From: Planctomycetota bacterium
GTDB taxonomy: Bacteria > Planctomycetota > Phycisphaerae > UBA1845 > UTPLA1
DNA length: 64,000 nt
Reading direction: 5' to 3'
Assembly: GCA_016712275.1 (NCBI GenBank)
Contig: JADJRI010000032.1
Span: 1-64,000 of the forward strand
Part shown: positions 17,216 through 26,719 of the stretch, piece after piece
How the letters are laid out: every line of letters begins with the position of its first letter
Position numbering within the stretch: the first letter of the stretch is position 1
The notes under the pieces: generated by a model
Told to the model about the DNA's origin: nothing
Database searches by the model: none
Seen by the model: the letters and a program-made list of their open reading frames with translations, nothing else
Program-made: the position numbers and the translations under genes

Positions 17216-18732
17216 GTTGAAAGATCGTCCCGATACGAATAGATGCGAACCGTATTGACAACTATCTGAACCATATCATCGAGATATCTACCGTGAACTC
17301 GTGTTTCAACTTCCACTTGTCCTTGCGATCGGGTGATTTCTAATTCCTGCCAAGTTGCGGTGTAGACAATACGTTCGCAAGGGGCTTCATACGACTTTGT
17401 CAGGGCGCGCCGCCCAATCGCATCGTATCGCAGTTGTGCCTGCCCCCTAGACGTCTCGACGACGCGGTCGCGAAAATCGGGCACAAAGCGATCGTTGTGC
17501 CACTCAAGCAAGAATCCGGTTCCAGCGTACCGCAGTGCCCGCCCCGAGGTTGTAGTGTACTGGTTCAGCTGCCGATCGGCCGGCTCGCAGAGCGAGGCAT
17601 CCATCGTGTATACCCCCGCATCCGGTCCGCCAATCACTTCGCTGCGGTTGCCGACACCGTCGAGGATGTACTGGATCGTCTCGATCGGGCCGGTCGGGTC
17701 GCTCTTGTCGCTTTGCACGAGGCGATAAACGTTGTCGTACTGGTAATCGTGTTGAAGCCGCGGTGTCCATGCGCCGTCGGTGCGAATGTCCCTGCGCTGC
17801 GTCTTGTTGCTCATGCGGTCCCACGTATACGTGCGATCGTCGATCGTTTCGCCATCGCTGATGCGATAGTGGTTCGTCCGCATAATGCGCTTCACGCCGA
17901 AATCGTTGGGCGGGTTCGCCACCCCGGTGATGCCGTCATAGGTCCACTCGCTGCGCGTGCCGTTGCCGTACTCGCGCTGTGCCACACGACCGGGGCCGAC
18001 AAACCAATACGTGGCGATCGGCTCGGGCTGACCCGGGTTGGTCGTGTCGACGATCGTCTTCTTGCGCTCCAGCTCGTCGTAGGTCGTCGTGATCACGCGT
18101 CCCGAAGGGTAGCCCAGCGTGAGCATGTTGCCCACGCCGTCGTAATCGCTGGTGACGACTGCCGTCGGCCAGGTCCGGTCGCATCCATCGAACAGATTCT
18201 GCGTCTCGCGCGTCACACGGGACAGCGAGTCGTATTGCCGCGTGACCAGCGTGTCGTCGTCCTCTGCCCAGGTCAGCCGGCTCAATCCGTCATACTTGTA
18301 CACCTCGAACGTCGTATCGTCCGACACGCCCGGTCCCGGAATCACGTCGCGACGCACAAGGCGGTCATTGTTGTCGTACGTCTGCGTGACCTGGTTCTCG
18401 TTGCCGTCGGTCCAGAAGATGTTGTTGTCATGTGGATCGAATGTGAACTGATTGGCTGTGCAGTCGGCGTAGGCCTCTATCACTTTACGATTCAAGCCAT
18501 CATAGATGTAGGTCGTGGTGTTGCCGTTGTCGTCGGTCTGCGTGACCACTCGCCGGTTCGCCGTGTCATAGATGGTCAACGTCGCATGGTTGTTGTCGTT
18601 AATAGTCTGCACCACCTGCGAATCCGGCGCGTATAACGGTTTCGGTAACGGCCAGACCATCCATGATCGGCGTCTGGGTTTGTGTATCAAAGAAAGCCTG
18701 CTCAGTGCGGAGCAAACGATCCATCTCATCAT
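17203..18732 (-). CDS. RHS locus, YD-repeat segment
   Basis: About 500 residues of classic YD repeats, for example TIYDTANRRVVTQTDDNGN, YDGLSRLTWAEDD and YDELERKKTIVD, spaced about 20-22 residues apart. They build the beta-shell of RHS proteins. The frame joins the upstream segment near 18650-18730 and the C-terminal segment near 17210. The opposite strand is open for 400 codons here but has no protein-like text. Confidence 0.82.
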   Translation of the reverse strand: MMRWIVCSALSRLSLIHKPRRRSWMVWPLPKPLYAPDSQVVQTINDNNHATLTIYDTANRRVVTQTDDNGNTTTYIYDGLNRKVIEAYADCTANQFTFDPHDNNIFWTDGNENQVTQTYDNNDRLVRRDVIPGPGVSDDTTFEVYKYDGLSRLTWAEDDDTLVTRQYDSLSRVTRETQNLFDGCDRTWPTAVVTSDYDGVGNMLTLGYPSGRVITTTYDELERKKTIVDTTNPGQPEPIATYWFVGPGRVAQREYGNGTRSEWTYDGITGVANPPNDFGVKRIMRTNHYRISDGETIDDRTYTWDRMSNKTQRRDIRTDGAWTPRLQHDYQYDNVYRLVQSDKSDPTGPIETIQYILDGVGNRSEVIGGPDAGVYTMDASLCEPADRQLNQYTTTSGRALRYAGTGFLLEWHNDRFVPDFRDRVVETSRGQAQLRYDAIGRRALTKSYEAPCERIVYTATWQELEITRSQGQVEVETRVHGRYLDDMVQIVVNTVRIYSYRDDLSTCSA

Positions 18733-18786
18733 AAACGTAGTTGACCTCGCTCAGGCGCACATTCCCTGCGCTGGCGGAAATGTCGT

Positions 18787-19395
18787 TCAGCTCGCCACTG
18801 ACTTTGACGTGAGTGAGACGGCTGTTTGCGTTGTAGTTGTTGGCTGTGACATTGCCCATGGGGTCCGTGGTTCGAACGAGACGACCGAAGGCATCGTAGG
18901 TGAAGTTAGTAACGTGGGCTCCGGATTCAGCCCATGGCGCATCCGCAGGCGGTTTCCTTCGCCATCGTAGTCGTATTGGGTGGTGGACGGGGTTTGCCCG
19001 CCGGAGCCGCGAGTCTCGCGGTATGGCATGTCGCGTTCATCGTATTGCACCGCAACGACGTTGTCTGGTTGGTGGCCATTGGTCGCTTCGCCGTAGCGGG
19101 TGAGTGTGCGATTGCGGTTGGCGTCGTACGCGTACTCGGTGACGATGAACCGATCATCGGGGAGATCTGAACAATCAAGCACATCGAACGGAAGCTGGGC
19201 AACACCCTTTTCCTGACAGGTGCGGGTGACGTTGTTCAGGATGTCGTATTCGATGAGCGTGGTAAAATGAGTGTTGGCGGCGACCAGCGCACCCATGTCG
19301 TCGCGATTCCCGACATCGACGCGCACCGGGTTGTTGGCGGCGTCGAACCAGGTCAGCCGCTCGTAGCGGGCCGCCGGTTTCGCGCGACAGTTCAC
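18787..19395 (-). CDS. RHS locus, YD-repeat segment
   Basis: About 150 residues of YD repeats (RYERLTWFDAANNPVRVDVG, IEYDILNNVTRTC, YAYDANRNRTLTRYG), then a tail in which the frame decays after GNRLRMRHG. From there the same repeats go on in neighbouring frames (FGRLVRTTDPMGNVTANNYN at about 18835-18890). Overlap with both neighbours shows indels near 19380 and 18930. Confidence 0.75.
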   Translation of the reverse strand: MNCRAKPAARYERLTWFDAANNPVRVDVGNRDDMGALVAANTHFTTLIEYDILNNVTRTCQEKGVAQLPFDVLDCSDLPDDRFIVTEYAYDANRNRTLTRYGEATNGHQPDNVVAVQYDERDMPYRETRGSGGQTPSTTQYDYDGEGNRLRMRHGLNPEPTLLTSPTMPSVVSFEPRTPWAMSQPTTTTQTAVSLTSKSVAS

Positions 19396-19984
19396 GCACG
19401 ACCTGATTGAGTGAATTGTAAGTGTAGAGGGTGTCGCTACCTCGTGCGTCGATCACGCGCGTAACGTTTCCAACTGTGTCATATTCGTACGTTGTGGTCA
19501 ACGCAAAACCGTCGGCGTCGATAATCTCCTGCTGGAGGTAGCCCATCATTGGGCCGGATTCGTAGTAACGATATTCATCGCGCCGGCGATGGCCGCTGCC
19601 ATTGGCCGGAAGAATGTGGGCGGTCATCTGACCAAACGTGTTGTATTCCCAGTTTTCGACAATAGAGGGAATTCGGTGGATGGTTTGATTTCGGTTGCCG
19701 TTTGAGTCGTAGTCATGATGGGTTTCATGTCCTAGAGCGTCGACTTCACGCGTGACGAAGTTTGTACCGCAGCAGCCTCCCATGCCGGATTGATAGTCAA
19801 AGGTCCGGACGATTGTGTTTTGGTCGCCGATAACGGGATAGGTGTTTCGCTCGTGCTGGACCCGGCGTAGATTACCGCGGACGTGGCGATCGGCGGCCGG
19901 GTTTTGATTGACTTCATAGACGTAGCGTGAAATGTTTCCGTCCGGCTGTGTGATGCACCAGACGGGAGTCGGCGTTGTAGCCAA
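19175..19984 (-). CDS. RHS locus, YD-repeat segment
   Basis: YD repeats such as TPVWCITQPDGNISRYVYEV, VDALGHETHHDYDSNGN, WEYNTFGQMTAH and YEYDTVGNVTRVIDARG. The frame loses the pattern near 19390, where the next segment takes over. It joins the upstream 1081-codon frame at about 19970 (FYETTFGYNADSRLV going into TPTPVWCITQP). Confidence 0.78.
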   Translation of the reverse strand: MATTPTPVWCITQPDGNISRYVYEVNQNPAADRHVRGNLRRVQHERNTYPVIGDQNTIVRTFDYQSGMGGCCGTNFVTREVDALGHETHHDYDSNGNRNQTIHRIPSIVENWEYNTFGQMTAHILPANGSGHRRRDEYRYYESGPMMGYLQQEIIDADGFALTTTYEYDTVGNVTRVIDARGSDTLYTYNSLNQVVRELSRETGGPLRAADLVRRRQQPGARRCRESRRHGCAGRRQHSFYHAHRIRHPEQRHPHLSGKGCCPASVRCA

Positions 19985-22900
19985 ATGTGGTTTCGTAGAA
20001 CGAGGGATCCTCCGGCCGGAGCTTTCCGGCCGGTCGGTTGCCGCCTGTCGTCGTCGGCTGATCGGGGTCCGCGCGCCCCGTGAACTCTCGCTTTCGCACG
20101 AGCCGGTTCAGAATGTCGTAGTCGTACTCGGAGACGTTGCCGACGCGGTCATTAACAATCGTACGTAAGATGGCCTGGCTGTTCTCTGCCGTCGGCACCA
20201 TTGGAACATACACGAGATCCACGTTATCGCCGACATCGCCCCAGACCTGGCGACTGACGCGGTCAAAGTTACGATCACTCGGATCTGTTGTCGCGTAGTA
20301 GATATTCCGAAGGTATGTTTGTCCTTTCGCATCGGTGATCGTCAAAAGGTTGTGGTTAAGCCGATCATCGCCCAAGCCAGTCGAGTAAGTAAAAACCGTG
20401 GTTTTGCCATCGGGAAAATCGTTGTCGTTCGGCGTTCCGAACACCACCGGCGTAGTGATGGACTTAAGGTCGCCGTCGGAGCCGTTGGCGTCGCCATCCT
20501 GATAGTAATCAAATCGGAGTTGGCGTCCTGCAAAATCGGTGACTGACTCGATCAGGCCATCGGCGTTGTACGCAATTGCGATCGACCGTCCCAGCGTGTC
20601 GATTACTTCGATCATGCGACCATTCTGGGCATCGTAACTAAATGCGATGGTGTTTCCATTTCGATCGACGATCGTAGAGATCTTGCCTGACTTGGGATCC
20701 CCTTCGACAAGGGCAAAGAAGTTCATTTCCGTGCGATCGGGCTGTGTGAACGTATAGGAGCCGTCAGCATTGCGCGCAAAGTCCTGAAAGAACTCGTCGC
20801 GCGCCCAAGTGCCGTCGGGCTGAATGGCAAAGACGTCTTTCCGACCTCCGCCATTGTGGAAGATGACATTCTGGCCGCTTCGCTCTATCCAGAGATTGTA
20901 AGTAAAGTCCCAGTTATTGCCCTGCGCGGTGACTGGCCCGATTTTCGACCGATAGTGCCGTCCCCACACAAAGTCCATCCCACGACCGGGTATTTGAAGG
21001 TCAACAAAGCTCTCCTGAGCCTCGCCAGTCGCATAGCGAATCGGATTGGTCTGACCACCGGATTCAAAATCTGAAGCATCTTTCCCCTCGTCGCCTGAGC
21101 CAGGTTGATTCCCATTGGGCCCCCCCGCCAGATTGCACTTGCATGTCGTTCGGCATGGCGGGCATTCGTCCACCTGATTCGGAGGTGGCTGACACATCGT
21201 CGGCTGAACATAGAGAGGGGGAGGATTGTAAGAAGCGCCTCCGCCAGTATTGGAAGCGCCCGGACCACCACCACAGCCTTGGGGTGGGCAACCGCCGCTC
21301 GGCGGAGAACCCGGGCAGTCTTCGAGCGGATAGCGATAGAAAGTGGAGACCCAATGATAGATCGGTTCATTACAAATCAGAAACCACCGCAGCCCCGAAA
21401 CCGTTTGCGCGTTGCAGTCGATTTCGCCGCCAGCGAATCCCTCGCCGCCAGACAGACGTCGAATCGTGACGGGAACAATGATCGGGACTGGCGACTGCCC
21501 AGCCTCCACACCGGGAATATCGCCAAGGTCGGAGACGAGCGCCGTCACGTCGTAACCGGACGGGCTGTTCAAGATGAGCTCAGCGCCTTGTGCGGCTATC
21601 GGGCCATGATTCTTGATTTGATACTCGACATGAATTTCTTGACCTGGCGCCAAGTCGAGATCGACTACTGTTGGCTCTATTGTCACGATGGGAATTGGAA
21701 CGTACGTTTGAAAAACGGCAACGATATTGATGTTGTATTGATCGGGGATATTGGTCGGCTCCACCACCCAACTGTATGTTACAACATTGCTTGAAATGAA
21801 GGTTGTCGTGACGGTCTGTTCATTGGGTCGAATCTGAACCACGCCAGTAAATGAGTCGTGATCTGGCGCCGTGGTCCGAAGCGTGTATGTGCCTTCCGGA
21901 ATTCCGCCAAATGAAATCTCTCCGGATGAGTCGGTCACACCGGATGCGACTGTTTGGCCATTTACTTGATTTATCAAGCTGACATTTGCATTCGCGACCA
22001 GCGGTCCACTGGGAGAGCCGATTCCGGGGCCGCCACCGGATGGAGGATAGCAGGTCGCTTCATCCTGCACTTGCACACGCAAGCTTCCCATTTGATCAGA
22101 TTGCACAGTAAAGCCAAATTGCACTTGGGTACTGTTCGAATTCTCAGACGAAACTCCGATGTTGCCCGAATTAAGTCCGAGCGGTACACCCGGAATCGGA
22201 TTCAGCGCAATCTGCACCTGACGGGATTCACCCGGCGCCAAGTCTCCTATGTTGACAGGAGTGGCAAGCGAGAGCCAAAGGCCATTTGGGCACTGATCAA
22301 AACCGGGCGAGCAATTGTCAACTGTGGGCGGGGGCGAACAGTCCGGATTGGCCAGACATGGCACTTTGACGACCACGTTTTGCGCCACAGCCCCTCCCGT
22401 ATTCGTGACATTAAATGTAACGACCTCTTGCCGATTCAGTGCTACAGTTGCCGAGACGGTTGCAGGGCTGACTACGAGGTACGGCTCCTGAGCCTGAACA
22501 AAGACCTTGAGAAGCAGACTGTCCAACATGGTTGACACTCCGTTCACCATCCCGTAGAGGCGAACGGTTATTTCGGCCGGGGTCGATGGGGAAGCTGGAA
22601 GCGCCGACGCAGACAGTGTGATACCGAGAGCACCCGTCGCATTGGGCCCCAATTGAGGCGGCGCGTTCGCGGCCAAGTCTAAGAAGTCAGGAGCATTCTC
22701 AATGCTCGCGGAAATCCCGTCGACTTGAACATCGCCTAGATTGCGGATGGGTGCTGACACGACGATCGGGGCGTCTCCTACTCGGACGTTACGGACGATC
22801 GAGTTGGGCTGGAATCGCAGGGCTTTCAAGACGAACGTATCCTGCGGCGCGTTCAAGTCTTCTTGTATAGCCGGATGATTCGCAAACACCTTGTAGAGTC

Positions 22901-23159
22901 CTGCTTCGTTGGGGAGCGGCGAGAAAGTAAACGAAAACTGTCCCTGAGCATTGGTATTCTGGGGTATCGGTATGACACGCCTTGAGCCCTGCACTCGAAT
23001 TCTAAGGGAAACCGGTTTATCAGTTGCTGGTTCGCCGTTCGCCAAATAGGTCGCTTGTCCGGTGAGATTCACTGAAACCGGATGCCCATTGGACGCGGCG
23101 ATGCCCTCGGTGAACGAGGTCTCAACTGTTGCAGTGTAGTCCGGCGAGCGCACATGCAA
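19914..23159 (-). CDS. RHS locus, Ig-like/carboxypeptidase-regulatory/RHS N-terminal segment
   Basis: The longest uninterrupted frame of the locus, 1081 codons. In order it holds Ig-like beta domains (about 1-370) and a carboxypeptidase-regulatory-like domain (VANANVSLINQV ... IPEGTYTLRTTAPDH, about 375-460). A further beta domain follows, then a Cys-rich linker (CPPQGCGGG, MCQPPPNQ, CPPCRTTCKC, about 615-680). The RHS start is YATGEAQESFVDLQIPGRG, which resembles the DUF6531 entry module, followed by the first YD repeats (IVDRNGNTIAFSYDAQNGR). It is joined to the CARDB segment upstream by an indel near 23290 and to the RHS core downstream near 19970. Confidence 0.85.
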   Translation of the reverse strand: MHVRSPDYTATVETSFTEGIAASNGHPVSVNLTGQATYLANGEPATDKPVSLRIRVQGSRRVIPIPQNTNAQGQFSFTFSPLPNEAGLYKVFANHPAIQEDLNAPQDTFVLKALRFQPNSIVRNVRVGDAPIVVSAPIRNLGDVQVDGISASIENAPDFLDLAANAPPQLGPNATGALGITLSASALPASPSTPAEITVRLYGMVNGVSTMLDSLLLKVFVQAQEPYLVVSPATVSATVALNRQEVVTFNVTNTGGAVAQNVVVKVPCLANPDCSPPPTVDNCSPGFDQCPNGLWLSLATPVNIGDLAPGESRQVQIALNPIPGVPLGLNSGNIGVSSENSNSTQVQFGFTVQSDQMGSLRVQVQDEATCYPPSGGGPGIGSPSGPLVANANVSLINQVNGQTVASGVTDSSGEISFGGIPEGTYTLRTTAPDHDSFTGVVQIRPNEQTVTTTFISSNVVTYSWVVEPTNIPDQYNINIVAVFQTYVPIPIVTIEPTVVDLDLAPGQEIHVEYQIKNHGPIAAQGAELILNSPSGYDVTALVSDLGDIPGVEAGQSPVPIIVPVTIRRLSGGEGFAGGEIDCNAQTVSGLRWFLICNEPIYHWVSTFYRYPLEDCPGSPPSGGCPPQGCGGGPGASNTGGGASYNPPPLYVQPTMCQPPPNQVDECPPCRTTCKCNLAGGPNGNQPGSGDEGKDASDFESGGQTNPIRYATGEAQESFVDLQIPGRGMDFVWGRHYRSKIGPVTAQGNNWDFTYNLWIERSGQNVIFHNGGGRKDVFAIQPDGTWARDEFFQDFARNADGSYTFTQPDRTEMNFFALVEGDPKSGKISTIVDRNGNTIAFSYDAQNGRMIEVIDTLGRSIAIAYNADGLIESVTDFAGRQLRFDYYQDGDANGSDGDLKSITTPVVFGTPNDNDFPDGKTTVFTYSTGLGDDRLNHNLLTITDAKGQTYLRNIYYATTDPSDRNFDRVSRQVWGDVGDNVDLVYVPMVPTAENSQAILRTIVNDRVGNVSEYDYDILNRLVRKREFTGRADPDQPTTTGGNRPAGKLRPEDPSFYETTFGYNADSRLVHHTAGRKHFTLRL

Positions 23160-23297
23160 AGGGTGACTTGCAAAGTTATTAGAATCACCCGTTCCTTCTT
23201 CGATTCCGTCTAGCGCATCAGCAACGACAAAGAGCCAGTAGTCGTTGGCAACGGCTGGCGCCTTAAGACGGGCGCTCCTCAGGTAGCTACCGTTTGG

Positions 23298-23591
23298 TCA
23301 CAAGGTCGTAGTTAGAGTCGGGCTAGCCAGTTCTACACCCGGTACATTGGGAAGCGGAAGGAAAACACTGCTTGACGACAAATAGATACGGTCTACCCAT
23401 GTCCCGTTTGCGGTACCCGCTCCTAAGTTCTTTGTCGTCCAATAAAGAAAGAACTCTTCCGACGTGAACAAATCGCTCGAAGCAGCAATTTGCGTTATCT
23501 GCAGATCTGGAAGTTGCAATTGCACGATTAGTGTCGGAGCGGCCGCCACTTTAGAGTTGTTCAGTTCGCCGCCCTGTCCCGGCTCTGCCAC
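23298..23591 (-). CDS. RHS locus, CARDB segment (frame fragment)
   Basis: About 95 codons completing the last CARDB-like domain: LPDLQITQIAASSDLFTS, then NLGAGTANGTWVDRIYLSS. The frame opens before 23591 (reading YYFVVVTDTDQHVAEPGQ from about 23645) and runs out near 23298. Past that point the same protein resumes in the 23159 frame. Confidence 0.7.
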   Translation of the reverse strand: MAEPGQGGELNNSKVAAAPTLIVQLQLPDLQITQIAASSDLFTSEEFFLYWTTKNLGAGTANGTWVDRIYLSSSSVFLPLPNVPGVELASPTLTTTL

Positions 23592-23608
23592 ATGTTGATC
23601 TGTATCCG

Positions 23609-25267
23609 TTACGACGACGAAATAGTAATTGCCGTTGTATCCTGCAGGAATTGTAACCTGTCATAGGCCACGGGAGGAGGGAGTATCGAAGTGACCTTCA
23701 GATCCGGAAATGGTGTAGCCGACAACTGAATAAGTTGACTAGCCATGACATTGTCGGCGATATTCGATTCGGCGAGCGTGCCGCTACTGTTGGTACGCAC
23801 CAGCAAATAGTATTGGCCCGATGCTGTGTAACTGACTGGCAATGTTACCAACGTCGCTCGGTCATAAACCTCACCAACAGCAAGCGGAATGTTTCCAAAG
23901 AGTGCGGGGGGCAGTGGCGTATCAACGCCGCTTTGGTACTCCTGGTCAGTTGAAAGAAAGACTTGATCCTGCCACGGGCTGAGGGCCGCAGAGTTTCCCT
24001 GGTTCTGGACTGACCAAGTAATGGACAGGGCGCTGCCAAAACTTCCCGTATTTGGTGTGCCGCCGATCTGAGTCACAACAAGATTCGGTCTCGGTGAAGG
24101 AACGAGCTGAGTCGAAGACTGACTAACACCTTCGTTGTTAGATTCGTTGCCCGGCTCGCTTACTGTGTTGAGGATGTCTGTTCGAACAATGATGAAGTAA
24201 TCGCCGCCCGGAAGGTATGGAACGAGAATGTTTTCGTTGCGCGTGTAACTTGCCCCGTTTCCCGCGATCGGCCCAATCTGATTGAATTGCGCAATCTGAA
24301 CGTCGGTGCCGCCGGCGGCTGGCCTCAATAGGATCCGATCCGCCCAGCTGCCCAGTGCCTGCCCCGAACCTTGATTGATAACGGTCCACTCGACAGCCAT
24401 CAACTGCTCAGATTCAACCAGCGGAGGGACTGTGATGCCCCCGACAATTAGGTCGGGATTCAGACACGATGCGCAAACGGAAGCGCCTCTGGTGTTGTTA
24501 TTCTCATTAAGCTCCTGAATTTGCCCGCCTGCGTCGACCTTCACAATAATCCAGAAATTACTGCCAGAAGGCGGCACGGGGAGCGTAAATGATTCCAATC
24601 GGCTCACAGACCCGCCAGCCTCAAGCGGACCAGAATAGCTAAAGGCTCCGACCTCAGTATCCCCATCAGGCGGCAGATCAAGAATCGGATCAGTAGAAAA
24701 GTAGAGTCGAGTTTGCCAGCTCCCCGATGCCTGTGTGTCGCCAAGATTGCTCTCGGTCCAGCTCACTTCAACTGTCGTACCGGGCTGGGCAGCGGGAGGA
24801 GGAGTTAGCGCCGTCACCTGAAGGTCTGGAAGCGGTGCGACATATACTTCGAGGCTGGCGATGTTATTGCTCGTATTGTCACCGGCGTTAGGCACAATAT
24901 TCGTAATCACCACGTAAACCGTATGATGGCCAAGAAAGCCGGTCGTCGACCAACCCATGGTTGCCGTTTGTTGTCCTTGGGAGGGAATCTGAAAATTCTC
25001 GATTGTTCCGACATGAACACCACCGCCCCCCGGCAATCCATCAACATAAAATGAAACCTGGCAAGCTACCGGCACGACTCCGCTATTACGCACGGCGGCA
25101 TGGATTGTTGCAAGCGTACCTGTAAACAATGCCCCTGGAAGAATAGAGATGTCTGACGAGTTGACAGAAACATCAAGTGAAGTGCTCACATTAAACTGCA
25201 CCGAGTCGGTTGCGCAGGACTGCTCAGTATTTGATGCGACTACATCGACATAATAGCTCTGGCCCAA
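23609..25267 (-). CDS. RHS locus, CARDB repeat segment
   Basis: About 550 codons holding tandem CARDB-type domains, each opening with a PDL-like start (PDLQVTALTPPPAAQP, PDLIVGGITVPP, PNLVVTQIGG, PDLKVTSILPPP) and containing NxGxxxA.SW.DR/D blocks. CARDB domains are extracellular adhesion-type beta-sandwiches. Indels near 25275 and 23645 connect it to its neighbours. Confidence 0.82.
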   Translation of the reverse strand: MGQSYYVDVVASNTEQSCATDSVQFNVSTSLDVSVNSSDISILPGALFTGTLATIHAAVRNSGVVPVACQVSFYVDGLPGGGGVHVGTIENFQIPSQGQQTATMGWSTTGFLGHHTVYVVITNIVPNAGDNTSNNIASLEVYVAPLPDLQVTALTPPPAAQPGTTVEVSWTESNLGDTQASGSWQTRLYFSTDPILDLPPDGDTEVGAFSYSGPLEAGGSVSRLESFTLPVPPSGSNFWIIVKVDAGGQIQELNENNNTRGASVCASCLNPDLIVGGITVPPLVESEQLMAVEWTVINQGSGQALGSWADRILLRPAAGGTDVQIAQFNQIGPIAGNGASYTRNENILVPYLPGGDYFIIVRTDILNTVSEPGNESNNEGVSQSSTQLVPSPRPNLVVTQIGGTPNTGSFGSALSITWSVQNQGNSAALSPWQDQVFLSTDQEYQSGVDTPLPPALFGNIPLAVGEVYDRATLVTLPVSYTASGQYYLLVRTNSSGTLAESNIADNVMASQLIQLSATPFPDLKVTSILPPPVAYDRLQFLQDTTAITISSS

Positions 25268-25408
25268 CTGGGCTCTGACGGAGTGAATGTCAATGTTCCG
25301 TTAGCGGGGTTGCCTACTGTTGAGACGAGGCTCATGTTTTCGGGAAGATTCGCAGGCGATGTGCGAAGCTCAATGGTGGTAGAGGATTTGGATCGCTCGC
25401 GTAAAGGC

Positions 25409-26386
25409 TCAGGACAGACTGCTCGCCGACAGGACATTCACCACCTCAGGCAATTCGGTCAGGACGGGAGGCGGTGCGGTTCCAGGACAGTCGAATGAAA
25501 AGCTCAAGCTTCCGATGAACACTCCGCTATCCACATACCGATCAAGACCATCCGCGATGACAATCCTGAGTTGGTGTGAGCCAGGCGTGAGTGGCGCGGT
25601 GACCACCACTGGCAACGTCAGGCCGTCATATTCAATCGGAAACTGGACTGGCGTTCCGCCCGGCACGCTCAGTCCCGAATTGTTCAGTGTGAGCGAGCCA
25701 CCCGAAACCGTGATCGGACGCCCCTGCCCATCAAAGGCAATGTTGGAGCCGTCAAGGAAAACGCCGATTCCATCATTGTACTGAAGCCCCAGAAATTCCG
25801 GATATTCATCGGAGCCGAAAACAAGTCTCAGTTCCATCGTGTCCACAAACGCATCAGTCGTGAATGAAACGATGATCCCGGATGCATCAAAAGTCGGATA
25901 TCCAAGAAGTCCTTGAAGCTGAATGTCGCCAGGCTGGCCGGTGCTCCAACTCCAGGCGCCAAGCGTATTTTCCAACGGAGGGACAACACCGGAGCAAAGG
26001 AACACCCCATCCGGCAATTGAATCTGGGAACTGCCACTCGACCAGTTGAGTCCAGAGTAGATTGCGGTTGAGGATGGATGCCCAACATAGCTTATTGAAT
26101 CAACAGTGACCCCTGCCGGAATATTAGCAAATAATTGACTCTGGATTTGTTGTGTGTCAGAGATTGGGGAAAAGAATGATTCCGATCCACGAGTAAGTCC
26201 TACATGATCATACTCTTCAACCAAACGGCCACTCCGGGCTGGAATTCTCCTGGCCTCCTCTTTGGGCGCGACTCTTCCTGGACTCGGTCGTCCCGAAACC
26301 GTCTGTCGATCCGGGGGGCTGGATCGGGCCAGACCGAAGGCTCCTAAGACCAAGACTGCTATAGTGATGAATAGCTTCCTTCCCAT
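25409..26386 (-). CDS. Start of a giant choice-of-anchor-L / CARDB / RHS surface protein locus
   Basis: The segments from here to 16502 read as one gene of about 9.9 kb (roughly 3,300 residues), broken by about nine single-base shifts. This first segment starts at 26386 (MGRKLFITIAVLVLGAFG, a signal peptide; GAGG lies upstream). After a basic linker it holds a choice-of-anchor L domain (LRLVFGSDEYPEFLGLQYND, with FSPISDTQQIQSQ before it). It ends at PPPVLTELPEVVNVLS, where an indel near 25440 leads into YASDPNPLPPLSF, and another near 25370 into TIELRTSPANLPENMS. Role: a large secreted or surface protein. The RHS end could be a polymorphic-toxin shell, but no toxin tip is recognised. Confidence 0.8.
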   Translation of the reverse strand: MGRKLFITIAVLVLGAFGLARSSPPDRQTVSGRPSPGRVAPKEEARRIPARSGRLVEEYDHVGLTRGSESFFSPISDTQQIQSQLFANIPAGVTVDSISYVGHPSSTAIYSGLNWSSGSSQIQLPDGVFLCSGVVPPLENTLGAWSWSTGQPGDIQLQGLLGYPTFDASGIIVSFTTDAFVDTMELRLVFGSDEYPEFLGLQYNDGIGVFLDGSNIAFDGQGRPITVSGGSLTLNNSGLSVPGGTPVQFPIEYDGLTLPVVVTAPLTPGSHQLRIVIADGLDRYVDSGVFIGSLSFSFDCPGTAPPPVLTELPEVVNVLSASSLS

Positions 26387-26719
26387 CGACAAACCTCGCA
26401 CTATCTCATGATCAACATTGGAGATGCATGAGTCACAAAATGTAGCTGGTTCAATTCCGTCCGATTCGCCAAGATTTCGTTGTCGACTAACGGCCCATCT
26501 CATCTCAATGGGGCTCGACTCAATTCATGTTGTTCAGCAGGCGTAAACGCCTGAATTGGATATTCTTCGGCCTCTCCCATTCCCAAGGATAGCCAGGCTC
26601 CCAGCTCATACCAAATGCAAGATAGAGTTGAGTATGATTCTGAGGTCATGCGAACGTGCTCTTTCTTCACGGTAAGTTCGCGCATGTCCCGTCACCAACG
26701 CGGGATTGCGAGCGCATGC
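26387..26719. other. Intergenic region, promoter side of the RHS locus
   Basis: About 330 bp between the RHS locus start and the 3' end of the next minus-strand gene. Short open frames lack coding character. I see no convincing terminator hairpin. Confidence 0.5.

Noticed and set aside
17434..18636. A 400-codon open frame on the plus strand
   Set aside because: It is the antisense of RHS YD repeats. It has no protein-like composition and no start site. The minus strand has clear family text.
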